From contig JAKAAL010000044.1 of the NCBI GenBank assembly GCA_021802375.1, positions 1 to 12,629 of the forward strand: a stretch of 12,629 nucleotides of DNA, in the 5' to 3' direction. The stretch comes from Bacillota bacterium. Its GTDB lineage: Bacteria > Bacillota_E > Sulfobacillia > Sulfobacillales > Sulfobacillaceae. Both the position numbers and the translations under genes were made by a program. The notes below the pieces were generated by a model. It had not been told where the DNA came from. It saw nothing but the letters and a program-made list of their open reading frames with translations, and searched no databases. Every line of letters starts with the position of its first letter. The first letter of the stretch is position 1. Positions 7,485-12,629 of this stretch are shown piece after piece.

Positions 7485-8404
7485 TCTCCCCCCGCGTTCC
7501 TTCAACACGGCGCCCAATGCCGCGATTGCGTTCTTAGTTCATGCAACAGTTCACCGCACTAATCACGCACTTTCGGAGGCGTTAGCGCCTCAGGCAAACC
7601 CGTACAACCGTACTCCGACCACGAAAGCCGAGGGTCGTTAGAATATAAGCTCATTCAAGGGGGGATACAGCGGCGCATGGCGGCGGCCGGTTCGATGCCC
7701 GACGCTGGCACAATGGTTTCGGAGAAGAGGAAGCTCCGCCCTTCAGGGCGGAGACGACGTCCTCACCACGGAGCATGTGAATGACGGGCAAAAGCTGGGG
7801 CCCATCACCATTCAGAATCCGTTTCCCCAGCGTGCCAGTCGAGTGGCAACCAACTGCTGGACAGTCAGGACTTCCTGAGGTAGCGTCCAAGGTGGCATGT
7901 ACCCAGTTCTTCAAGATTATTGGACTACGGCGAGGCACGTATGGGGCGTAACTTCTCAAGCCGGCTAGTCGTTTGCCGGTTGGCCAATACGTCTGGGAGG
8001 GACAGCAGGGAACTAATTGGCGGTCTCAGGGTTTGAAATCGAATTAAGCTCATTGCAATCTGGTGATCGACAGGCACATTCATCCCGCATGAGCCGCGGT
8101 CCGAGAGGAGATTGACCAATGCACCCAGACGCTATCGAAACAAACGTCTGGGACAGTCAGTGATTAATAGCAACCGACGTCGAAGTTTTGTCAGACTGAT
8201 GGCTCAAGTGGAGGCGAGTGCGCAACAAGGTGGCAACGGCGCTACTGTCGAAGTCTTTGCCAACAGATTGGAAATACCTCTGGAGTGAAATCTTGCAATA
8301 TCTAATCGGCATTGTCCCCCCAACAGCATACGCTCAACGCATTGCAGCGTTCCAAAGACGATGGCCCACTAACGAGACACCCAGGACCGTGGAGCCTCAC
8401 ATTA
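7485..8404. other. Gene-poor interval with mobile-element debris
   Basis: About 900 bases hold no convincing gene. A hairpin GAGGCG/CGCCTC (7576-7591, loop TTAG) lies about 90 bases after vapC, without a U-tract. The IS200/IS605-like hairpin at 7734-7753 is listed separately. At 8119 a 14-codon ORF (MHPDAIETNVWDSQ) has a good GAGAGGAG site 8 bases upstream and overlaps by GTGA a 42-codon frame at 8160-8288 that reads like protein (SFVRLMAQVEASAQ, VEVFANRLEIPLE). This may be a frameshifted small gene, but no family is recognised. Confidence 0.4.
7731..7960 (-). mobile_element. Probable IS200/IS605-type right-end remnant
   Basis: The perfect 8-bp hairpin CTCCGCCC-TTCA-GGGCGGAG (7734-7753) has the form of the subterminal hairpin at the right end of IS200/IS605 elements, which is recognised by TnpA and forms the base of TnpB guide RNA. 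Read on the minus strand, the flanking frame gives HMLRGEDVVSALKGGASSS, a kind of translated tail I associate with such ends. No tnpA or tnpB is present, so only an end would remain. The assignment rests on the hairpin and this resemblance. Confidence 0.4.
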
Positions 8405-8620
8405 GGGGTCTGTGTAGCATTGGAACCAAAAACCGGAATAAGAGGTCAATCGACGTATACCAACGCGATGACAGGGCATTGAGGCGGATCGGGGAGGCTA
8501 TTTCGCGGTGTTATCTCTGAACTCGGGCCTCCGCAATTTCTCCAACGCTTCGTCGAAAGCGTTGTGGTTCGCTAGGGCTGGGCTTATTCCAGTTTTTCGC
8601 ACAGTTGCTACAGAAACCCC
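8405..8620 (+). mobile_element. 216-bp MITE-like element, copy 1
   Basis: This is a defined 216-bp unit repeated in inverted orientation at 12061-12276 with only about five differences. Its two ends are imperfect terminal inverted repeats of about 38 bp: both begin GGGGT, share TGTAGCA at positions 9-15, AAAAAC at 24-29 and GGAATAAG at 31-38. The centre holds a stem-loop (CAACGCT / AGCGTTG). It has no transposase; frames through it are short. Similarity between the copies stops exactly at the terminal GGGG/CCCC, so these are element boundaries. The right end abuts, and cuts, the istB coding frame at 8621. No target-site duplication is visible. Confidence 0.8.
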
Positions 8621-8650
8621 AGTATCCTGCGGCGCCTCCGCCTCAGTGGC

Positions 8651-9376
8651 ATGCTCGCCACCCTTGACGTCCGTCAGCAGCAAGCCCAAGCCGAACAGTG
8701 GAGTTACGCGGAATTTCTGGCCCGCCTCGGCGAGGACGAATTGGCTCGCCGAACGGACCAGGCGCTGACCCGCCGCCTCGCGGCGGCCCGCTTGCCGCAC
8801 ATCACGCCGTTAGCGACGTTTGATTTTCACTACAACCCCAAGATTCCCGCGCGCCAAATCCGGGAACTGGCCGCCTGTCAATGGATCCGGCAACACCACT
8901 CGGTGTGTTTCACCGGGCCCGTCGGGGTCGGGAAAAGCCACCTGTTGCAGGCCCTGGGCTACGCGGCGTGCCAACAGGAGTTTCAGGTCGCCTACCGCAA
9001 AGCCAGCCAGTTGTTCCAAGACCTCGCCGGTGGCCATGCCGACGGGACGTTTGAGCGGCGCCTCCGTGGGTACCTGACTGTCGACTTGCTCATTGTCGAT
9101 GATTTCGGTCTCCGGGAGCTCTCGGCCCCGGTGGCGGAGGACTTCTTTGAGCTGGTCTGCCAACGGGAGCAACAAGGCTCGTGGCTCCTGGCCTCCAACC
9201 GGGAACCGGCCGACTGGTACGGATTATTTCCCAATCCCGTGGTGGCCGAAGGCGTGCTCGATCGCCTGGTGAACAGTAGTTACCACATTGTCTTAGAGGG
9301 CCGGAGCTACCGGCCCATGCATCGGCCCGGCCTCTCGCCGCCCGTGTCCGACCTGCCCTCGGGAGGGGAGACCTGA
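8651..9376 (+). CDS. istB: IstB-like AAA+ ATPase of an IS21 element, 5' end lost
   Basis: This is the ATP-binding helper of IS21-family transposition, which controls assembly of the IstA transposase on target DNA. The Walker A motif GPVGVGKSH is at residues 89-97, Walker B LLIVDDFG at 146-153, sensor-I Asn183 in LLASNRE, and the typical tail VLDRLVNSSYHIVLEGRSYR at 202-221. Family similarity continues upstream of ATG 8651: ILRRLRLSG is in frame from 8624 and reads straight into MLATLDVRQQQA. The frame then enters the 216-bp element at 8620, and the authentic start is gone. ATG 8651 has no ribosome binding site, so expression is doubtful. No istA is present. The next gene overlaps its stop (ATGA). 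Confidence 0.88.
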   Translation: MLATLDVRQQQAQAEQWSYAEFLARLGEDELARRTDQALTRRLAAARLPHITPLATFDFHYNPKIPARQIRELAACQWIRQHHSVCFTGPVGVGKSHLLQALGYAACQQEFQVAYRKASQLFQDLAGGHADGTFERRLRGYLTVDLLIVDDFGLRELSAPVAEDFFELVCQREQQGSWLLASNREPADWYGLFPNPVVAEGVLDRLVNSSYHIVLEGRSYRPMHRPGLSPPVSDLPSGGET

Positions 9377-9756
9377 TGGCCTGGATCCGTTGGCGAGGAT
9401 CCAATGCGCACTTGATGACGACGGAACGGCGTCCGGGGCACGCCGTTCAACGCTACCTGACGAGTCTCGGCGGGGCCTATAGCGTGTCCACGGCCCAACG
9501 GGCCGCGATTGAAGCCCGGTATCCGCACGTGTCGATTGACTGGGCGGCTATTGACGAGGCTTTGGCTGCCGGGCCGCCGGGCACGCGTGCGCTCTCCGCA
9601 CCGGAATGGGATGCCGTGCACATCGAGCATCCATTGCGCATGTGGGCGGAGAACGGTCCGCACTTGTTCCCAGCTGAGCGGGCGGCGCTCGCCACCGCCG
9701 CCCGGGCCCTCCAATCATGGCGAGCTCGTGGCGCGGCCGGCAGGCAAGAATCCTGA
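9376..9756 (+). CDS. Small gene coupled to istB, unknown function
   Basis: The ATG overlaps the istB stop (TGATG), so it is translationally coupled, and GGGAGGGGAG lies just upstream at 9361-9370. The 126-residue product starts with a short beta-type domain, MAWIRWRGSNAHLMTTERRP, then AVQRYLTSLGG (24-34). It resembles in outline the N-terminal strands (xYxYLVESyR...RqrvLxyLG) found in some transposases and their satellite proteins. The middle (40-70) reads ARYPHVSIDWAAIDEALAAG, and the C-terminus is a helix rich in Ala and Arg. It is not part of classic two-gene IS21 elements, so it would be a third, accessory gene of this IS21 type. The function is not known to me. Confidence 0.72.
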   Translation: MAWIRWRGSNAHLMTTERRPGHAVQRYLTSLGGAYSVSTAQRAAIEARYPHVSIDWAAIDEALAAGPPGTRALSAPEWDAVHIEHPLRMWAENGPHLFPAERAALATAARALQSWRARGAAGRQES

Positions 9757-9787
9757 GGACTTTATGACACTCGAAACACCACCTGGC

Positions 9788-9804
9788 GTGTCACTCAGTG
9801 ACAC
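9788..9804. repeat. Palindrome GTGTCAC-TCA-GTGACAC, possible IS21 right end
   Basis: A perfect 7-bp inverted repeat with a 3-base spacer lies about 30 bases after the last gene of the istB unit. IS21 ends often carry TG...CA-bounded repeats, and TGTCACTCAGTGACA-like palindromes fit that style, so this may mark the element's right end. The left end is absent, so the pairing cannot be tested here. It could also act as a transcription stop. Confidence 0.4.
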
Positions 9805-9923
9805 AATCTGAGCGAATTGATGGGGACCAACGGTTGCCCTCGATGGACAACATGCTATGATGAGGGAGACGGGATTCCAGGTGGGTGAATTGTTTGACGC
9901 ACCCCGGTTGAATTAAATGACGT

Positions 9924-9951
9924 TTGACATCTTTGCATATTGTTATATAAA
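9924..9951 (+). promoter_or_regulatory. Sigma-A-like promoter
   Basis: A consensus TTGACA (9924-9929) is separated by 16 bases from TATAAA (9946-9951), in an AT-rich pocket of an otherwise GC-rich region. Transcription would start near 9958 and read toward the short ORF at 9987-10055. What it drives is uncertain. Confidence 0.5.
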
Positions 9952-9986
9952 ACACCCTGAACTGAGCTCGGTCCAGCGGGACGGGC

Positions 9987-10055
9987 ATGAAAAAAGCCAC
10001 CGATTCACCGGCGACGTATCGGTTGTGCAAAGGGTCAGCGGCCCGCCTTACTTAA
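9987..10055 (+). CDS. Possible 22-residue peptide ORF
   Basis: This is an ATG-TAA ORF of 22 codons starting about 30 bases after the predicted transcription start of the promoter at 9924. It has a basic N-terminus (MKKATDSPATYRLCKG) and no hydrophobic signal. The ribosome binding site is weak (GCGGGACGGG). A short palindrome GCCTTA/TAAGGC overlaps the stop. Only its position behind a good promoter makes it worth listing; it may equally be untranslated. Confidence 0.2.
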   Translation: MKKATDSPATYRLCKGSAARLT

Positions 10056-10161
10056 GGCAAAAACCGCCGGAAGCTACATCAGGAACTCAGAACGGCATGG
10101 TTGTGCTGAACTCGTGGGGGTCGAGGATTCTGCTCCTTTCCCTTCACGAATGTTGTTCGAT

Positions 10162-10389
10162 TCAGATAAGGTGTGGTAAATGTTCCGCGATGGTCTCTTG
10201 GACGCTTAAGACCTGCTGGTGTCTTTCCTGTTTGCTCCAAAACTCCAATACCTCAAGTAAGCTCCGTTCCGCATCGACCCGCTGGCCCAGGCTCGCATGA
10301 ATAATGCCCATGTTCTGTAAGGCCATGTGATGGAGATCCGGGCTCAAGCCCACCCGTAAGCCCGAAAACAACACAGCCTGGCCTAGGCA
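10162..10389 (-). pseudogene. C-terminal fragment of a TPR-repeat protein/regulator
   Basis: About 75 codons read as tetratricopeptide repeats: HHMALQNMGIIHASLGQRVD matches the helix-A/helix-B spacing of one TPR with the conserved A, G, Y/I and A/G positions, followed by AERSLLEVLEFWSKQERHQQ and a C-terminal helix ending AEHLPHLI and TGA. The frame upstream (CLGQAVLFSG) is still TPR-like up to about 10389, then degenerates and meets TAA at 10410. There is no start codon with a ribosome binding site; the GTG at 10374 lies inside a repeat. This is the tail of a larger protein, perhaps an HTH-TPR regulator of the RNPP type, cut off at the junction with the next gene. Confidence 0.6.
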
Positions 10390-11156
10390 ACATTTACGCG
10401 GCAGGAATTACGAAGGGTGCAAATGGACAATGGGAGTACTTGACCTTAGTCAATTCGGCTCCCGTGACGTCTTCCGCGCAGATTACGTGCGCGGAAAGCG
10501 GAATGTGGTCCTTGCTCAACAACGCCAAGACGACCGAAGGCGCGAGTGGCCCGGTGAAGGGTCCACAGGCCAATGGGCAAGACCCAAGTTACACTGCAAA
10601 AACGCTCTACACGTTCGGAACAAACGGCGAAGTGCAAGTTACCGACAATCTCACCATGCAACGCGTGAACAACGATACGTTGAGTGTTTGGACCGATAAA
10701 GCCTCGTGGATGATTATGCCGGGTTCTCAGTTGTATTCTGACGGACAGACATCGTTCAATGGGGACATGAATAGCCACAACGTGTTGGTCAGTTACTACG
10801 ACGCATCGGGCGAGGACGTTACCGCCTCCGGCCCAAATGATACGAACACTAATTCGACTGCTATTGTTAGCCTGAGTACGGATAATATTGGTGTGTCGTG
10901 GTCATTCCCCACGAATCAGAGTGCGTGGACTAATGAGTCGGACACCAGCATGGCTAAAGAGAATGTGGCCATCAGTCCCTACTCCAATACATCTGAAACG
11001 ACGTACGATCCGATTCCGGGATGGCAAATGACTAACACTTATGGCGACTTTGTATACACTCGCACCATTAGTGCATCGTGGATGAATTGGTGGACCGGCA
11101 TATACACTGGCACCACCACGTACTCGAATGACATTGTTGAGCCGGATTGGGGCTAA
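10383..11156 (+). pseudogene. 5'-truncated exported, Ser/Thr/Asn-rich protein
   Basis: A protein-like frame is open from about 10383 (LGNIYAAGITKGANGQWEYL) to TAA at 11156. There is no ATG at its head, and the first alternative start (TTG 10440) has no proper ribosome binding site; the similarity of style before it indicates the 5' end is missing. The roughly 257 residues are rich in Ser, Thr, Asn and Trp, have few Lys/Arg, and contain many short beta-like segments (VQVTDNLTMQRVNNDTLSVW, VSLSTDNIGVSWSF, WMNWWTGIYTGTTTYSND). This is typical of a surface or secreted protein of an acidophile or other extracellular setting. Its signal peptide would have been in the lost part. No family or catalytic motif is recognised. 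Confidence 0.62.
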
Positions 11157-11184
11157 AATCCACGCCGGTGCTATCCAAACTTTC

Positions 11185-11193
11185 TGATATAAT
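11185..11193 (+). promoter_or_regulatory. Extended -10 promoter
   Basis: TGATATAAT is a perfect extended -10 (TGN-TATAAT), 49 bases ahead of the membrane-protein ATG at 11242. No -35 match is seen 17 bases upstream, as is usual for extended -10 promoters. The start of transcription would be near 11200. Confidence 0.65.
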
Positions 11194-11241
11194 ACGAACA
11201 TCAGCTTCGGCATTAAGCCTTTGGTGAAGGGTGGATGTAAG

Positions 11242-11550
11242 ATGAAACAGTGGAATTTCTGGATTAGTGCCACGATGGTCGTGGGTGTGCTCGAGGCCGT
11301 CCGCATGTTTCTCTTCGCCAACGCTGCCCCTCCCCCAATTACCGATGGACGCCTATGGTTTGTCCTGATTCTGGCGGTGCTGGGCACCATGCTATGGGCG
11401 TTTGTCCGTCAGCGGCGCAACGTGTTTCTTGGTGCGACGGCAGCCATCGTCGTAGGGACTATTCTTTCACCCACTCCGTTGTTATGGCCGCTTGGAGCCG
11501 TGGCTATCGGCGCGGCGTTGTTTGGAAGACCACGACATCAGTCGGTGTAA
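11242..11550 (+). CDS. Small multi-pass membrane protein (102 aa)
   Basis: ATG 11242 follows AGGGTGG at 7 bases; a TTG at 11221 is in frame but lies on the leader. The 102-residue product has three or four hydrophobic helices at about 5-26, 37-56, 61-77 and 80-95. They are linked by short loops, with a basic loop RQRRN (57-60) that should face the cytoplasm and a basic C-terminus (GRPRHQSV). It forms a complete one-gene unit with an extended -10 promoter upstream and a strong terminator 11 bases after its stop, in contrast to its broken neighbours. No family is recognised; it could be an immunity-type, transport-accessory or orphan protein. Confidence 0.75.
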   Translation: MKQWNFWISATMVVGVLEAVRMFLFANAAPPPITDGRLWFVLILAVLGTMLWAFVRQRRNVFLGATAAIVVGTILSPTPLLWPLGAVAIGAALFGRPRHQSV

Positions 11551-11695
11551 TGAGTGTTGCTAAAGAGCCCCGTTCGCTGGGGCTCTTTATTTTAGTAAGT
11601 AATAGCCAGGCCGCCCTCGCCAGCTGGCGTAGAGTGGCCTGGGCTTCTTGGAGCCGAGCCAACGCGACGAGGATCTTATCGAGGGTCATCGTCAT
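11504..11695 (-). CDS. Small coiled-coil protein, possibly 3'-altered
   Basis: ATG 11695 is preceded by AAAGGAG at 8 bases, a strong ribosome binding site. The first 35 residues form an amphipathic helix with heptad Leu/Ala spacing (LDKILVALARLQEAQATLRQ), then a hydrophobic AAWLLL. From about residue 37 the frame runs through the terminator stem of the opposite-strand gene and then into its coding region (11504-11550), so the second half (SPSERGSLATLITPTD and on) looks like read-through of foreign sequence. Probably the 3' end of a small coiled-coil gene was lost when this segment was joined. It starts 21 bases after the stop of the RMF-like gene and would be co-transcribed with it. Confidence 0.5.
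   Translation of the reverse strand: MTMTLDKILVALARLQEAQATLRQLARAAWLLLTKIKSPSERGSLATLITPTDVVVFQTTPRR
11562..11595 (+). terminator. Intrinsic terminator
   Basis: A perfect 10-bp stem AAAGAGCCCC / GGGGCTCTTT (11562-11571 with 11579-11588, loop GTTCGCT) is followed by ATTTTAG, 11 bases after the stop of the membrane-protein gene. It is a textbook Rho-independent terminator for the plus strand and lacks a U-tract on the minus strand. Confidence 0.9.
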
Positions 11696-11716
11696 GATTT
11701 TCGCTCCTTTCGAGAG

Positions 11717-11911
11717 TCAATTAGCGAGGCCCGAAATGCCTCCGGAAGAGGCGATTATTGCTCGGGACTCACGCTTTGGTCCAACAAACACGGCTTGGGC
11801 ATCCCGGTAGCCCTCCACCCACGCTCGTCGAAACACCCGGCTGAATGTGATGCGACCACGGGATGTCCGATAGTCGCGATAGGGACAGGCCGCCTGAAGC
11901 TGCCCCGACAT
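11717..11911 (-). CDS. RMF-like (ribosome modulation factor family) small protein, N-terminus uncertain
   Basis: From ATG 11911 the product is 64 residues, but family-like sequence continues upstream in frame to about 11968 (RGIQGAYRKGWDAA), where a TAG at 11969-11971 closes the frame with no start codon between. Taken together the pattern is RG-x8-GWDAAMSG-x5-CPY-x14-RAWVEGYRDA. It resembles the RMF family (RGYQAG.aG....CPY....r..Wl.GWREA), known for binding ribosomes and promoting 100S dimers in stationary phase; phage and plasmid relatives exist. It differs by a longer insert between CPY and the AWVEGY helix and a longer tail. AAAGGGTGG before ATG 11911 is only a fair ribosome binding site. 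The gene is either 5'-truncated or a divergent form starting at 11911. Confidence 0.5.
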   Translation of the reverse strand: MSGQLQAACPYRDYRTSRGRITFSRVFRRAWVEGYRDAQAVFVGPKRESRAIIASSGGISGLAN

Positions 11912-12060
11912 GGCTGCATCCCACCCTTTGCGGTACGCACCTTGAATACCCCGGTCCCGTGATGACGACTACGAAGCGCGGAAACGCGGCACACACCGCA
12001 GTAACGGGATCCATCCACGCCAAGTCTGGCGTCAGGCCACCCTGGGCTTTAACAGTAATG

Positions 12061-12276
12061 GGGGTTTCTGTAGCAACTGTGCGAAAAACTGGACTAAGCC
12101 CAGACCTAGCGAACCACAACGCTTTCGACGAAGTGTTGGAGAAATCGCGGAGGCCCGAGTTCAGAGATAACACCGCGAAATAGCCTCCCCGATTCGCCTC
12201 AATGCCCTGTCATCGCGTTGGTATACGTCGATTGACCTCTTATTCCGGTTTTTGGTTCCAATGCTACACAGACCCC
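12061..12276 (-). mobile_element. 216-bp MITE-like element, copy 2 (inverted)
   Basis: This is the reverse complement of the element at 8405-8620, same length, with about five substitutions, among them one in the stem of its central hairpin (CAACACT instead of CAACGCT) and two near the right-hand inverted repeat (AGGTCTGGGCTTAGTCC). The ends are again GGGGT-type inverted repeats. Flanks are AGTAAT on the low side and CACATC on the high side, with no duplication. Copy 1 and copy 2 face each other across 3,440 bases. Confidence 0.8.
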
Positions 12277-12371
12277 CACATCTGGTCTCCTAATACGCCC
12301 GGTATCTCTTCTAAATCCGGCCTCCGGTCGTACTGTTGCCTAGCGGAATCACCTCGCGTGCGTGCTTTCCC

Positions 12372-12590
12372 TCATACCAGCGGCGGCCGCCCGGGCGGAA
12401 GTTTACGACGCCGGCGCCCCATGACGAGCGCCCCCAGTACCAACACACACCCACCCACGACTTCGATGGTGTGCCACGGCAGACCCCACCGGACCCAAAA
12501 AGCGCCCCACCAGCGCATGACGGTCGGCCAGAGCCCTCGCGCCACCAAATACCCTCCAATAATGACCACCAGTCAGCGTTTCCAGTTCAT
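12372..12590 (-). pseudogene. Small two-helix membrane protein with in-frame TGA at codon 6
   Basis: From ATG 12590, preceded by AGGGG at 7 bases, the frame reads M-N-W-K-R-stop(TGA 12573-12575)-L-V-V-I-I-G-G-Y. It then stays open for a coherent 66-residue membrane protein: a helix LVVIIGGYLVARGLW, a Trp-rich loop MRWWGAFWVRWGLPW, a second helix IEVVGGCVLVLGALVMG, and a basic tail GRRRRKLPPGRP. The TGA could come from TGG (Trp), giving KRWLVVIIGG, so the simplest reading is a nonsense mutation. Alternatively translation restarts at GTG 12569, which has no ribosome binding site. The topology with an Arg-rich end suggests both termini are cytoplasmic. Family unknown. Confidence 0.55.
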
Positions 12591-12629
12591 GTCCGATCCC
12601 CTGCCCTTCTGGATCTAGTGTATCCAGGG

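Noticed and set aside
8498..8800. Minus-strand ORF spanning copy 1 and the istB start.
   Set aside because: Its two halves come from the element and antisense istB, and there is no ribosome binding site.
8810..9175. Minus-strand frames inside istB.
   Set aside because: Antisense shadows of a clearly identified IstB sequence with Walker motifs.
11755..12173. Minus-strand frames starting inside copy 2 of the 216-bp element (LSLNSGLRDFSN...).
   Set aside because: The same reading occurs in copy 1 only because the DNA is repeated; the frames continue into unrelated sequence on each side.
1..12629. CRISPR array, tRNA or rRNA genes.
   Set aside because: No regularly spaced repeats, cloverleaf or conserved rRNA stretch was found by eye on either strand.

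Overview
The window looks like a stretch of accessory chromosome from a Gram-positive (Firmicutes-type) bacterium. Most genes have strong GGAGG-like ribosome binding sites, GTG starts occur, and a classic intrinsic terminator is present. The proteins feel closest to thermo-acidophilic Firmicutes of the Sulfobacillus kind, but that is an impression from protein style and was not checked by search.

Left part (1-5136). A GNAT acetyltransferase (+) is followed on the minus strand by a 26-residue acidic ORF with a perfect ribosome binding site and by a one-hairpin membrane protein. After a 420-base gene-free gap, which may hold a decayed T-box-like leader, comes the one clear metabolic unit: a two-gene minus-strand operon of an M14 zinc carboxypeptidase followed 2 bases later by a class V PLP aminotransferase. 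Together they suggest release and conversion of an amino acid from a peptide or amidated substrate; the substrate cannot be read from sequence.

Middle part (5137-8404). A GNAT pseudogene with two frameshifts, a membrane-anchored protein with a possible NTF2-like domain, and an intact VapBC toxin-antitoxin pair with a 9-bp direct repeat (11-bp period) just upstream. This is followed by about 900 bases of gene debris that includes an IS200/IS605-style end hairpin.

Right part (8405-12629). Two 216-bp copies of a MITE-like element (about 98% identical, with imperfect 38-bp terminal inverted repeats) stand in inverted orientation at 8405-8620 and 12061-12276. They enclose about 3.4 kb: an IS21-type istB ATPase gene whose 5' end is cut by the left copy, a small gene translationally coupled to it, a palindrome that may mark the IS21 end, fragments of a TPR regulator and of an exported protein that are both broken at about 10380-10390, a small membrane protein with its own promoter and terminator, a small coiled-coil ORF, and a piece resembling ribosome modulation factor (RMF). 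Beyond the right copy lies a small membrane-protein gene with an in-frame TGA at codon 6. The impression is of a decaying island assembled by insertion and recombination. No complete new defence or biosynthetic system is evident; the paired element, the istB-coupled gene, the RMF-like gene and the peptidase/aminotransferase operon deserve the most attention.
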